This document shows positions 6,111 through 15,215 of a stretch of DNA of 56,806 bases, piece after piece. How positions within the stretch are numbered: position 1 is the stretch's first letter; every line of letters begins with the position of its first letter. The DNA comes from Acidobacteriota bacterium (GTDB lineage: Bacteria > Acidobacteriota > Terriglobia > Acidiferrales > UBA7541). A program made the position numbers and the translations under genes. The notes under the pieces were generated by a model. That model made no database searches. It was not told the origin of the DNA and was given only the letters and a program-made list of their open reading frames with translations. Location: contig JABCZG010000030.1 of assembly GCA_013289835.1 (NCBI GenBank), positions 1 to 56,806 of the forward strand, in the 5' to 3' direction.

Positions 6111-6986
6111 TCAGGGACGCGTGCCGGAGGCGATTATGATTTCGAGAGGCATGCTCATTTCCTTGCCGTTCCAGAATTTTTTCAGGGCGGCTAGGATTTC
6201 AGCTTGCGCCTGGGCCTTCTTTTCGGGAGTGAGCTGTGCAATCAGCGGGCGGAACGGCGCGGCGACTTCCGTAAACTGAACCCAATATTCTTCCAGCGAA
6301 CGCTTCCAAATGCCGTTCACGATGCGATCTTCTTCGTGGACGTCTTGAAAGCCGGCGGCTTCCAACGCGCGGCGCAAACGGCCGCGTTCGCCAAACATGG
6401 AGCGACTGGGCCCATCGGGATCGGGCGGCGGCGGAGGAGCGGGCAGATGCTTCATCACAATTCCCCCTGTCGTGGCAAAGAACGGTTGCTCCTGGACGCC
6501 CCAGGCGACAAACGCGGCGCGGCCGCCGGGCTTCAGCACGCGAAGGCATTCGCGGAGGGCTTTGTGGAGATCGGGAAAAAACATCACGCCGAATCGGCAG
6601 GTGAGGACGTCGTAGGATTCGTCGGCGAAGGGAAGGGACTCGGCGTTGGCTTCGCGGAACTCGATGTTCGAAAGGCCTTGTTTGCGGGCGAGTTCTTCGG
6701 CGAGGGACATCATGCCGGGGCCGAGGTCTGTGGCGGTGACGCGTCCGGAGGGAGCGACCTTCGTGGCAACGGAAAGTGCGGGATCGCCAACGCCACTGGC
6801 GAGATCGAGCACGCGCAGGCCGGGGCGAAGCTGGGCCGTTTCCAGAATGGCGTCGGTGGCGCCGCGGGTGAAGGCGGCGATTTGCGCGTGCCATTTGCGC
6901 CAGGCGGTGACGGTGGCGTCACCGGTCCATTCCTGGTGAAGCTGCTCGCGAACTTTTTGGACTTTGGCGGGATCGGGCGAACTCAT
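6111..6986 (-). CDS. Class I SAM-dependent methyltransferase
   Basis: A 291-residue methyltransferase of the UbiE/Methyltransf_11 type. Motif I is VLDLASGVGDPAL near residue 59, followed by VTATDLGPGMM, the IEFREANAESLPFADESYD motif, and CLRVLKPGGRAAFVAWG. The ATG at 6986 follows GGAGG by five bases and is preferred to a GTG 12 bases upstream. Substrate unknown. It is the last gene of the minus-strand run that starts at 13629 and lies 23 bases after the hydratase gene, so it may share its transcript. Confidence 0.85.
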   Translation of the reverse strand: MSSPDPAKVQKVREQLHQEWTGDATVTAWRKWHAQIAAFTRGATDAILETAQLRPGLRVLDLASGVGDPALSVATKVAPSGRVTATDLGPGMMSLAEELARKQGLSNIEFREANAESLPFADESYDVLTCRFGVMFFPDLHKALRECLRVLKPGGRAAFVAWGVQEQPFFATTGGIVMKHLPAPPPPPDPDGPSRSMFGERGRLRRALEAAGFQDVHEEDRIVNGIWKRSLEEYWVQFTEVAAPFRPLIAQLTPEKKAQAQAEILAALKKFWNGKEMSMPLEIIIASGTRP

Positions 6987-7009
6987 CGTAGCCTCCACGG
7001 CGGGACAGT

Positions 7010-7744
7010 TTAACAGAGAGTTTTATTGGATGCGGGAGCGAAGCGGACGGAGACAGTGTCGACAGGAGCGAGGTTGAAAACAATTTCTTCGCCGGGGGTG
7101 ACCCAGAGAGGCGGGATGATGGAGCCGGCGATGATGATTTGTCCGGCTTGCAAGGTCTCGTCGAAAACGGCGAGTACATTTGCGACGTGACGGACGATGT
7201 CGAGGAGTTCGCCGGTTAGTTCTTGCAGAGCCGGAGGACCTGTGACGTTGGCGATTTCCGATCCGTTTCTGAGAACGCGGCCAGCGAGTCCGTCGAGAAC
7301 TCCGCCAGCGTGCGCGGCGTCGCTGCGGCCTAGAATGATGTGGCGCTGATAGATGTCGCGCGCGAGCGTGCCTTCGACGTCCTCAGAAGGATGATCCACG
7401 TCGGCGAGTTCGATGGCGGGGCCCAAGCCAGAGATGGCGGATTTTGCGGTGTCGCGGTCGGCGCCTGCGGGCAAATCTTTGCCGAGGTGGACAGCAATTT
7501 CGGGTTCGGCAGCGGGCTTTTTCCAATCGGCGATGGAAACGGAAGAGCCAGAAGGAACCAGAGCACTTTGCATTAAAAAACCGACGAGCGGCGCGTCGGT
7601 GTGAAGACGCTGCAATGCCGCGGGAGCGCCGAAAGCGAGTTTCCAGCCGAGCGGTTTGTGACCGGCGTGGAGGAGTTCGCGGCGTCGTTCGAATTGCGCG
7701 GCCATTCCGCGCGAAATGCGCGGGTCGTCCCAGGCGGCGGTCAT
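7010..7744 (-). CDS. 2-keto-4-pentenoate hydratase-like (FAH superfamily) protein
   Basis: A 244-residue protein of the fumarylacetoacetate hydrolase/hydratase superfamily. Acidic metal ligands are visible in AEPEIAVHLGKDL and GPAIELADVDHP, and GSIIPPLWVTPGE matches the conserved glycine-rich end. Members hydrate or decarboxylate 2-oxo acids from aromatic or sugar-acid breakdown. The ATG at 7744 (MTAAWDDPRIS) is chosen over an upstream frame extension without homology. It lies 20 bases after the cupin gene; context suggests a role in the same catabolic pathway. Confidence 0.8.
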   Translation of the reverse strand: MTAAWDDPRISRGMAAQFERRRELLHAGHKPLGWKLAFGAPAALQRLHTDAPLVGFLMQSALVPSGSSVSIADWKKPAAEPEIAVHLGKDLPAGADRDTAKSAISGLGPAIELADVDHPSEDVEGTLARDIYQRHIILGRSDAAHAGGVLDGLAGRVLRNGSEIANVTGPPALQELTGELLDIVRHVANVLAVFDETLQAGQIIIAGSIIPPLWVTPGEEIVFNLAPVDTVSVRFAPASNKTLC

Positions 7745-7764
7745 GATTCGAATGCCATGAGTGC

Positions 7765-8166
7765 TCAGTAGCCCTCGGGCGGAATTTCGTAGCCCGCCGC
7801 TTCGAGCGAGCCGGCGCCGCTCCAACCCCAGACGAGCACAACGTCTTCTGTGCCGGTGTTGTCGAACCCGTGCCAGTGACCGCGCGGGGTGAAAATGACG
7901 TCGCCTTGCGCGGACGGTTCACGGCCCGTGTCGGTGTAAATCATGCCGCTTCCCTTTATCACAACGAAAAACTCATCGACGTTGGGATGGCGATGTTTGT
8001 CATGACGCGCGCCGGGCGGGAGGACGGTCCATCCGACGAGAAGTTTGTCCGAGCCGGCGGTTTTCTGATCGATGAGAAACTGGACCTGCATGTTGATCCA
8101 GCCTTCGTCTTTCGAAAGGCCACCGACGCGTGGCGCATCGCGAAGATTGGTGCGGTAGGGCTTCAT
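7765..8166 (-). CDS. Cupin-domain protein
   Basis: A 133-residue single cupin. Motif 1 is PGARHDKHRHPNVDEFFVV, with H58, H60 and E65 as likely metal ligands; motif 2 is VIFTPRGHWHGFDNTG, with H97 or H99. Could be a sugar isomerase, dioxygenase or small-molecule binding protein. It overlaps the upstream dehydrogenase by four bases (ATGA), so the two are translationally coupled. Confidence 0.85.
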   Translation of the reverse strand: MKPYRTNLRDAPRVGGLSKDEGWINMQVQFLIDQKTAGSDKLLVGWTVLPPGARHDKHRHPNVDEFFVVIKGSGMIYTDTGREPSAQGDVIFTPRGHWHGFDNTGTEDVVLVWGWSGAGSLEAAGYEIPPEGY

Positions 8167-9047
8167 TTGGACATTCCTCCCAGGCGGCGGTAGACCTCGT
8201 AAACAGTGACGAAATCGTGGTGCGCGAGACCGAGCCCGCGGCAGGCGTTCAACATTTCGTTGGCGGCGGCGCCGAGAGGAACGGGCACACCCATTTTTCG
8301 GCCAAGATCGAGCGCCAGCAGCATATCTTTTTGCTGGAGATTTACATTGCCGTAGGTAGCGTCGGAAATGTGGCCTTCGAGAATGAGCGGGGCGCGATAG
8401 TTGAGCACGGGAGAAGCGACGACACTTTTCAGGAACGCGTCCACGGCGACTTCACGAGGGACGCCGCCTTTTTCGGCGAGCGCGATGCCTTCGCAGAAAC
8501 CGATCACTTCGATGACCAGAGTCATGTTGAGAGCGACTTTGAGCTGCACAGCCAAACCTTGCGCGCCGATGTAGGTGACTTTGGGACCGATCGCGAGCAA
8601 GACGGGCTGGACGCGTTCGAATGCGGCTTTATCGCCGGCGACCATGAGGGAGGCGTTGCCTTTCGCAAGAGTGAGGGTGGTGCCGGAGATTGGAGCGTCG
8701 AGCATGATGAGGCCGGCTTTGGTGAATTCGGCGGCGACGGCGCGGCTGCCATCGGGATCGATGGTGCTCATGTCCAGGTAGACGGCGTCTTTGCGGAGGC
8801 CGGCGATGACGCCATTTCCGCCGAGGGCGAGAGATTTGACGGCATCGGCGTCGGTGACGATGGAGAAAACGATTTCGGATTCGCGCGCGGCTTCGCGAGG
8901 CGTGTCCGCCCACAACATGCCGAGCTTGAACATGGGCGAAGCTTTTTCCTTGGTGCGATTCCAGCCGGTGACGGTGTGGCCGGCGGCGAGCAGACGAGGA
9001 ACAATAGCCTGGCCCATGTCGCCAAGGCCTGCGAAGCCGATTTTCAA
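8163..9047 (-). CDS. 3-hydroxyisobutyrate dehydrogenase-family oxidoreductase
   Basis: A 294-residue beta-hydroxyacid dehydrogenase. The Rossmann motif GLGDMG is at residues 7-12, followed by the substrate-site DAPISGTT and the catalytic lysine region LAVQLKVALNMTL. Related enzymes are 3-hydroxyisobutyrate dehydrogenase and tartronate-semialdehyde reductase. It begins the tight cupin/hydratase group. A paralogue lies at the head of the run (12763-13629). Confidence 0.85.
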   Translation of the reverse strand: MKIGFAGLGDMGQAIVPRLLAAGHTVTGWNRTKEKASPMFKLGMLWADTPREAARESEIVFSIVTDADAVKSLALGGNGVIAGLRKDAVYLDMSTIDPDGSRAVAAEFTKAGLIMLDAPISGTTLTLAKGNASLMVAGDKAAFERVQPVLLAIGPKVTYIGAQGLAVQLKVALNMTLVIEVIGFCEGIALAEKGGVPREVAVDAFLKSVVASPVLNYRAPLILEGHISDATYGNVNLQQKDMLLALDLGRKMGVPVPLGAAANEMLNACRGLGLAHHDFVTVYEVYRRLGGMSK

Positions 9048-9192
9048 AGGGCACCTCGTTTTGAAACGAAAAATAGATTGGGAATTGCCTGGCCGTGCCG
9101 GCCAGCCGACAGATCAGGATGGCAGAGGTCAACAGTCAACAGTTGACAGTGAACAGTAGGAAAAGGAAGGAGGGTGGCTAGGGGCATAGCGC
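9048..9192. other. Intergenic spacer with stem-loop
   Basis: Contains a perfect hairpin CTGGCCG (9089-9095), TGC, CGGCCAG (9099-9105), and a CAGTCAACAGTTGACAGTG tract (9130-9150) that resembles, in reverse orientation, the TA-flanking repeat sequence. It may separate transcription of the GH2 gene from the genes downstream. Confidence 0.5.
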
Positions 9193-12100
9193 TCATTTCG
9201 GAGACGCTATAGGAATTGTTTGGGTGGGGAGATTCCAGCCGCGCAACGCTAATTGCGGCGCGGCTTGTGAGGCGGAAGCGGGGTAGTCGATTTCGATTTC
9301 GCGGGATTCGCCAGTGAGCAGAGAGAAATAGTTGTCCGAGTAGTAGGCGGGGAGGATGCGGGAGCCGTCGGCGGCGTTGAGCAGGGTGAGTTTGTTGGCG
9401 AGGGCCGCGGAGGCGCTGCGATTCTGGATTTGGACGTGGACGTGGATGGAATCGCCTGTGCGTTTCGAATCGGCGGTGGCGGAGAGAGTTGTGGCGGGCA
9501 GCTTGTTTAGCTGGCGGTAGGAGGCGCTGTCGGCGGCGAGCCAGTAGAAATTGTCGGAGAGGAGCAGGCCGGCGGAATTGTGGAGCTCGAGCTTAACGAG
9601 GACGACGCCGTTTGAAAATTGTGGGGCGAGGTCGAGCTGGAAGGCGTTGGTCGCGGCGTTTGCGGCAGCGTTTTTTTTCTCTTCGTGCTGGAGGAGTTGC
9701 TTGTTGTCGAGGGAAAAGACGACGGCGCTGGCGGAGAGGCCGGGGAGCGGCGCGGTGGTGTTGTTGACGATGTCCACGTTGTAATTCGAAAGATCCAACT
9801 GGATGTGGATGGGTTCGCTGGCCTTTTTTGTGCCGTAGTAGGAGGCCTGGGTGTCGTAATCGGAGCTGAGGATTTGCCACATGTTGCTGGGCCAGGCGGG
9901 CTGAGTCATCCACAGGACGCGGCCGCTGTTAGGCGCCCAGAGATGTGCGTTCATGCCTTCGAAGATGGCGCGGTGATCCACGTAGTTGAGCATCTGCGCT
10001 TTGCGTTCGAAATCTTCGAGGCTGACGGGCGCGCCGAACTCGGACTGGATTTCCGCCATGAAGGGCACGGTTTCGCCGTTACCGCTGGCATGCCAATCGT
10101 GATACGCCCAGACGTCGTTGATGGGCCACTGATCTTCCTTGGGAATCCACGCGCGGAAGGATTCGAGGGTGGAGAAGGACTGCGTGCCGGTTTCCACGGA
10201 GAAGCCGTGATTGAGAGCGGTGAAATAGAGCGCAGGATACTGATATTTGTAGGGGCCGCTGTTCTGGAGATTGACCTGATTCGAGCTGGGTGAATAGTAG
10301 CGCGTACCGTCGAGCGAGCGGATGAGATCGGTCAGGCCGTCATTGATGATGGGCTGGGGAACGCCTTCGTTGCGGCCGCACCACATGGCGATGGAGGGAT
10401 GGTTGCGGAAGCGGAGAATGGTGTCGCGAGCGTTGTCGAGGAAGAGGACGGGATCCTGGGCTTCGACGTTGTAATTTTGCGTGGATTCCCAGAAGTCGTT
10501 CCAGATGAGGAGGCCGTACTCGTCAGCGAGATCGTAGAAAACTTGCTCGGTGTCCTGGCCGACCCAGTTTCGAATGAAATTGAGATGGGCATCGCGATGA
10601 AGGCGGAAGTAGGGCTCGAGGCGCGCGCGGGAAACACGCTTGCGGGAATCGTCCATGCCCCAGTTGCCGCCGCGGCAGGCGATGCGCACGCCGTTCACTT
10701 TGATGACGAGATAAGGAGAGACCTTGGTTTCTTCAAGCATTCGAGTGGCGGAGGAGGATTCGCCGCCAGGTGCGAGCGAGGCGACCCAGGAGTGCCACCA
10801 GTCTCTCCAGCTATCCGGGAAATTCGGGGGAAAGGGATCTGCGGCGGGAATTTCGCGCATGCCTTCGAGGGAAACGTCCACGACCTTTTCGTTATTGGCG
10901 CGCGCGGCGGTGGGCGAGTATTCGAGGCGGCGAAGATGGCCGGTGGTGTCAAGGAGGCTGAGCTCGTAGGTGATTTCGCGGATGCCGAAGGTGACTTGTT
11001 TGGAATCGGATTCTTTGTCGCCTTCGGTGAGAGACAACTTCAGGTGATAGAGCTCGGGTTTCCCGTACCCGTTGGGCCACCAGAGGCGGGGATTCTGCAC
11101 TGTGAGCTGAGGAAATTCGGAGGGCGCAAGTTTTACGGAGCTTTTTCCAGGAGGAAGGACGACGCTTTTGCTCATGGAAACTTGATCGAAAGAGGCTTTC
11201 AGCGTTCCGTGAATCGGCGCAGCTGAATTGTTTTCGAGGGGCACGGTGATTTCGACGTCGGCGCGGCTGGTGTCCGGAAGCGGAAGCTTGGTGACGACTT
11301 GCGCGTCGCCGATTTTTGCGGAGCCGGTGGCAGTGAGCGTGACGGGTTGCCAGATGCCGGTGTCGCGATCACGAATCGCCGGAATCCAATCCCAGCCTTC
11401 GGTGGCGACAAAGGTGGGGCCATCAAGGCACATGATGCCGCCGTTTTCGCCGGGGCCGCCTTTGATGGATTGTTCCTGTGGGATGCCGGGATGCGGGGGC
11501 GGAGAAATGCGAACGGCGAGGGCGTTCAGCTGGCCGGGTTTCAAACTGCTGGTAACGTCGAAGATGCCACGGATGAAGGCTCCAGTGATGGTTCCGAGAG
11601 ATTGTCCATTCAGCCAGACTTCCGCTTTGTAGTTGATGCCTTGAAAGGTGAGGGTGAGGCGACGGCCGGCGAGGTTGGCGGGAGGTTTGAATTCGGCGCG
11701 ATACCAGTAGTCCTGCTTGTTCAGGCTTTCGGGGATGGCGAGATTGTTCAGGCCGTAATCCGGGTCGGGATAGACGCCGCGATCCACCATGGTGGTGAGA
11801 ACGGTGCCGGGGATAGTGGCGGGCCACCAATCTTTGTCGTTGAAGCCGGCGGTGGAGATTTGCGGGCCGTCTTTGTTTACGTTCGGCGCGGGAGTGAGGG
11901 TCCAGCCGGCGGCCAGGGTCCATTCGTTTTCAGCGGAGGGCTGAAGGGCTGGCTGAGAAGGAAGTGGAGCGCGCACAACGGGGCGGGAGATTAGGCCTTT
12001 TCCGGTTGGCATTGTCGCGGGATCTTGCGGAGCGCGATATCCGGCTTGCGCGCGCGTTTGGACGGACCACGGTTTGGAGCCTTCTTCGTAGAGGATCCCA

Positions 12101-12738
12101 GTGACATTTCCGGGTTGCGCGTAGAGCTGCTTGATTTCGTCGGACGTGAGAGCGCGCCGCAGCAGCGTTAAGGCGGCGATCTTTCCACCAAAATGCTTTC
12201 CGTTGGGCAAAGGAAGATCCGCCGGAGCCATTTGAAGGATGTTGCTCACGCTGCCGAGGGCAAGCTTACCGCTGGCGACTTGGGCGCCATCGCAATAGAG
12301 ATGGAAGTCGGCGCCGTCAAAGGTGGCGGCGAGCAGGTGCCAGTCTTGTGCGTTGACGGCAGCAGAGGAAGTGAGGCTATTGTCCTTGCCGAGCCATAGG
12401 ACGAGCTTGCCACTGTCGAGAGCGAGATAGCGCGGATATTCTTCGGTGGGATTTCCAACTCCAGCCAAGAGTGTTTGCGCTTTGAGGATTTCCGCGGGCT
12501 TTACCCAGAAATAGAGAGACCAGGGCGAATCGGCTTGCAAAACGGAATCGTGCGCGACGAGAGGTTTTTTCAGGCCCTCGCCGTCGGGAAGGAAGACGGC
12601 GTTGAATGGTCCGTACGATGGAGGATCGTTGGTGACGATTTGAGCTTTGGCGGAAGAGCTTCCAATAAGCAAAAACATAGCAAGCCATGCCGGGAAGAAA
12701 AAGACGAATGAGCCCGATGGCTGAGGCGACTTATTCAT
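9193..12738 (-). CDS. Secreted GH2-family glycosidase with N-terminal LamG domain
   Basis: A 1181-residue exported enzyme. Signal peptide at about 1-33 (FLLIGSSSAKAQ end). Residues 45-205 form a LamG/concanavalin-like carbohydrate-binding domain. Residues 270-470 form the GH2 sugar-binding domain (DYWYRAEF, TLTFQGINYKAEVWLNG), then an Ig-like domain and the TIM barrel. The acid/base is likely E791 in WCGRNEGV. The nucleophile may be E849 in HGFSVETG, which matches the pattern of exo-beta-glucosaminidases and endo-beta-mannosidases of the family; E900 in IQSEFG is a less likely alternative. Substrate cannot be fixed; beta-mannoside or chitosan-like sugars are plausible. The gene begins 24 bases after the paralogous dehydrogenase. 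Confidence 0.9.
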   Translation of the reverse strand: MNKSPQPSGSFVFFFPAWLAMFLLIGSSSAKAQIVTNDPPSYGPFNAVFLPDGEGLKKPLVAHDSVLQADSPWSLYFWVKPAEILKAQTLLAGVGNPTEEYPRYLALDSGKLVLWLGKDNSLTSSAAVNAQDWHLLAATFDGADFHLYCDGAQVASGKLALGSVSNILQMAPADLPLPNGKHFGGKIAALTLLRRALTSDEIKQLYAQPGNVTGILYEEGSKPWSVQTRAQAGYRAPQDPATMPTGKGLISRPVVRAPLPSQPALQPSAENEWTLAAGWTLTPAPNVNKDGPQISTAGFNDKDWWPATIPGTVLTTMVDRGVYPDPDYGLNNLAIPESLNKQDYWYRAEFKPPANLAGRRLTLTFQGINYKAEVWLNGQSLGTITGAFIRGIFDVTSSLKPGQLNALAVRISPPPHPGIPQEQSIKGGPGENGGIMCLDGPTFVATEGWDWIPAIRDRDTGIWQPVTLTATGSAKIGDAQVVTKLPLPDTSRADVEITVPLENNSAAPIHGTLKASFDQVSMSKSVVLPPGKSSVKLAPSEFPQLTVQNPRLWWPNGYGKPELYHLKLSLTEGDKESDSKQVTFGIREITYELSLLDTTGHLRRLEYSPTAARANNEKVVDVSLEGMREIPAADPFPPNFPDSWRDWWHSWVASLAPGGESSSATRMLEETKVSPYLVIKVNGVRIACRGGNWGMDDSRKRVSRARLEPYFRLHRDAHLNFIRNWVGQDTEQVFYDLADEYGLLIWNDFWESTQNYNVEAQDPVLFLDNARDTILRFRNHPSIAMWCGRNEGVPQPIINDGLTDLIRSLDGTRYYSPSSNQVNLQNSGPYKYQYPALYFTALNHGFSVETGTQSFSTLESFRAWIPKEDQWPINDVWAYHDWHASGNGETVPFMAEIQSEFGAPVSLEDFERKAQMLNYVDHRAIFEGMNAHLWAPNSGRVLWMTQPAWPSNMWQILSSDYDTQASYYGTKKASEPIHIQLDLSNYNVDIVNNTTAPLPGLSASAVVFSLDNKQLLQHEEKKNAAANAATNAFQLDLAPQFSNGVVLVKLELHNSAGLLLSDNFYWLAADSASYRQLNKLPATTLSATADSKRTGDSIHVHVQIQNRSASAALANKLTLLNAADGSRILPAYYSDNYFSLLTGESREIEIDYPASASQAAPQLALRGWNLPTQTIPIASPK

Positions 12739-12762
12739 GAGGCTCCTTTGGAGCGAGAGGCA

Positions 12763-13629
12763 TTAGGGTTTCCAGAATTTCATGACGGCGGAATAGTCGA
12801 GGTCTTCTTTGGAGGCGCCTTTGACAGCGCTGTAGGTTTCGCGCGCAGCGGCGGTGGCGGGAAGAGCGACGCCGAGTTGATTCGCGAGATCCAGAGCGAG
12901 ACCGAGATCCTTGTGCATGAGGCGCAGTGAAAAACTCGGGGCGTATTCGCCTTTGAGGAGGTTGGGCGCTTTGACGTCCAGCAGGCCGGAGCGGCCCATG
13001 CTGGATTGCAGAACTTCGACGAGCTTTTCGCCTTGCAGTCCGGCGCGTGTGACGAGCGCGAGAGCCTCCGCGAGCGCGTCCACCTGCAGGGCGAGAATCA
13101 TATTCATGGCGAGCTTGATGGTTTGGCCGGCGCCGTTGGGGCCGAGATGAAACCATTTTTTGCCCATCACGCCGATGACGGGTTCGGCGGCTTTCAGTGT
13201 GTCCGCATCGCCCCCGATCATGAAAACGAGTTCGCCTTTTCTGGCGCCCCAGTCGCCGCCGGTGACGGGCGCGTCAAGGAAGCGCGCCCCGCGTTCGGCG
13301 CAGGCGGCGGCGATTTTGCGGGCGAGCGTGGGAGAGATGGTGCTGGAGTCCATGTAGATGCTGCCGCGCTTGAGCGCGGGCATGGCGCCTTGCGTGCCCC
13401 AGAGAATTTCCTCGAGAGCAGGCGGATCGCTGACGATGGAAATTAAGAAGTCGGAAGCGGCGGCGGCTTCCTGTGGGGATTTGGCGAGTTTGGCGCCCTC
13501 GGCGACGACTTCGCCGGCGCGCGAGGCGGAGCGGTTCCAGACGGTGACGGAGTAGCCGGCCTTGACGAGATTCAAACTCATGGGCCGGCCCATCAAACCG
13601 AGACCGATAAATCCAATTGTGGGTTTCAC
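12763..13629 (-). CDS. 3-hydroxyisobutyrate dehydrogenase-family oxidoreductase (paralogue)
   Basis: A 288-residue beta-hydroxyacid dehydrogenase with GFIGLGLMGRPMS near the start, DAPVTGGDWGA as the substrate site, and GAGQTIKLAMNM with the catalytic lysine. The start is GTG at 13629, because GAGGAGG lies six bases before it; an ATG seven codons upstream lacks such a site. It heads the minus-strand run 13629-6111. With its paralogue at 8163, two enzymes of one family flank the GH2 gene. Confidence 0.87.
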   Translation of the reverse strand: MKPTIGFIGLGLMGRPMSLNLVKAGYSVTVWNRSASRAGEVVAEGAKLAKSPQEAAAASDFLISIVSDPPALEEILWGTQGAMPALKRGSIYMDSSTISPTLARKIAAACAERGARFLDAPVTGGDWGARKGELVFMIGGDADTLKAAEPVIGVMGKKWFHLGPNGAGQTIKLAMNMILALQVDALAEALALVTRAGLQGEKLVEVLQSSMGRSGLLDVKAPNLLKGEYAPSFSLRLMHKDLGLALDLANQLGVALPATAAARETYSAVKGASKEDLDYSAVMKFWKP

Positions 13630-13760
13630 GAGAAGCCTCCTCGAAGGCAAAGTGGGCGGTGCGCCGGTATGTGGTTCAAAAAGAGGAAACGATTGTAGCG
13701 GAATTGGGGCGCGGAAGCAGCGGCGGGCAAACGAAGCTAGTCGTCGTCATGTAGGCAAGA

Positions 13761-14642
13761 ATGATAGGCTTCGGGCAGAGCGTGATACACCGAAAACGAT
13801 TTCGCATGCTCGCAGGAATATCCTTCCTGGCGGCGGCCGGTCCCGGTAGCGGGATGGTCTTTGCGCAGGGACCGCCGACTCCTCCTCAGGAGCCGCCTGC
13901 TGCAGTTTTGCAGGGACAAGCTGTGAACAACCCGGCGACCACGTGCGTTCAGCCGGCCCCGATGGTGCGGCTAGAGGATTACGACGGGCCGTTGAAGAAG
14001 GTGGTGGGCACGTTTGCGCGGCCCTTGGAACGCAAGTCGGTGCATGCGCCGCACTACAAGCCCGGCTTGAAACTGTGCACGCTCACGCTGAAAGACAAAT
14101 TCGTGCTGTTTGTCCAGGATTCGATAGATCCGGGGACGTTTCTCGGAGCCGCATTCAACGCGGGGATAGATCAGGCGGAAAACACGGACCACAGTTATGG
14201 GCAGGGCGCGGAAGGGTATGGCCGGCGCTTTGGCGCCGAACTCGCTGGCCAGGCGTCGTCCGGGTTCTTTAAGGACTTTGCGTATCCCTCGATATTTTCG
14301 GAGGACCCGCGCTATTACCGTCAGGTCCATGGCAGCGCCAGGAGGCGCTTGCTTCATGCGATGGAGCATGCGGTCGTAGCTCACCGCGACAATGGCAAGA
14401 GCATGTTCAATTTTTCCGAGTGGCTGGGGACGGCGAGCGCGGTGGTGCTGAGCAATACCTATCACCCGGATAACCGACGCGGTTTTTCTCCCGCGGCGCA
14501 GCGGCTGGGCTACGCCATGCTGCAAGACATGGGTTTCGACGTGCTTCGCGAATTCTGGCCGGATATTTCCCGCAAATTTAAACTACCTTTCCGTGGTGAA
14601 CCCGAGCTATTGAGCGAGGACGCGAATTCCGCGACCAAGTAA
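13761..14642 (+). CDS. Exported conserved hypothetical protein
   Basis: A 293-residue protein with a signal peptide (LAGISFLAAAG to VFAQG, residues 16-36) and a Pro-rich linker. The mature part contains KFVLFVQDSIDPGTFLGAAF, a Gly/Tyr-rich stretch and FSEWLGTASAVVLSNTYHPD. I recall similar acidobacterial proteins without known function; the GTASAVVLSNTYHPDNRRGFS pattern is diagnostic for them in my reading (split here). The start at 13761 has AGG nearby; the ATG at 13806 is an alternative that gives a shorter signal peptide. Confidence 0.75.
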   Translation: MIGFGQSVIHRKRFRMLAGISFLAAAGPGSGMVFAQGPPTPPQEPPAAVLQGQAVNNPATTCVQPAPMVRLEDYDGPLKKVVGTFARPLERKSVHAPHYKPGLKLCTLTLKDKFVLFVQDSIDPGTFLGAAFNAGIDQAENTDHSYGQGAEGYGRRFGAELAGQASSGFFKDFAYPSIFSEDPRYYRQVHGSARRRLLHAMEHAVVAHRDNGKSMFNFSEWLGTASAVVLSNTYHPDNRRGFSPAAQRLGYAMLQDMGFDVLREFWPDISRKFKLPFRGEPELLSEDANSATK

Positions 14643-14774
14643 GCCTTCGCGGCCTTTGGATTCTATGAGGGGATAAGCGCAGGAGAAGTGCGTGATCAGG
14701 CGGTTTTGGGGCGGAAGAGGACAACCGTGACAAGGGGTTGGCTGCACGCGACGCGGGCTGAAGGATGGAATCGC

Positions 14775-15215
14775 TCAGATTTCCAATTCGGCGACGACTT
14801 TCAAAAGCCGCACCAGCGTGGCGATTTCCTCCGGGTTTAGTTTCTTCCGCAGCTTTTCATCCACCGCGCGGCGCTCGTTGATCAGATATTCGCGGTATTT
14901 GTTGCCCTTGGCGGTGAGTTGCACGAGAAGCGCCCTGCCGGACGGCGCCTTTCTTTCCGAAAGCAGGCCTTCGTGAATCATGGTTTTGATGGAGCGATGC
15001 ACGACGGTGCGGTCGAAGCCGAGAAGGGTGGCGATTTGATTCTGGTTGAGCGAAGCACCGCCGCGAAGCGTGGACATGATAAAGCCGCGCGTCTGCGAGC
15101 ATTGGGTTTTTTGTTCCAGCCTTTTTCCAATGGAAAAGTAGGCCGCGGCCATGTGCACCAGGACGGAATCCTTCAGGATTTCGTCGGGAATGAGTTTTTT
15201 ATCAACGACGATCAT
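14775..15215 (-). CDS. MarR-family transcriptional regulator
   Basis: A 146-residue winged-helix regulator: LNQNQIATLLGFDRTVVHRS is the helix-turn-helix, and ERKAPSGRALLVQLTAKG the wing. The start is the ATG at 15215 that overlaps the nitroreductase stop (ATGA). A longer frame exists but would overlap the upstream gene further. It likely represses its own operon through the paired palindromes at 15937-15973 and responds to an aromatic or quinone-like ligand, as is usual in the family. Confidence 0.87.
   Translation of the reverse strand: MIVVDKKLIPDEILKDSVLVHMAAAYFSIGKRLEQKTQCSQTRGFIMSTLRGGASLNQNQIATLLGFDRTVVHRSIKTMIHEGLLSERKAPSGRALLVQLTAKGNKYREYLINERRAVDEKLRKKLNPEEIATLVRLLKVVAELEI

Noticed and set aside
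8130..9146. A 338-codon plus-strand frame
   Set aside because: Antisense shadow of the hydroxyacid dehydrogenase at 8163-9047, with biased Gly/Asp/His composition.
9193..12738. E900 in IQSEFG as the GH2 nucleophile
   Set aside because: The spacing from the acid/base and the HGFSVETG motif favour E849; kept as a less likely alternative in the gene entry.
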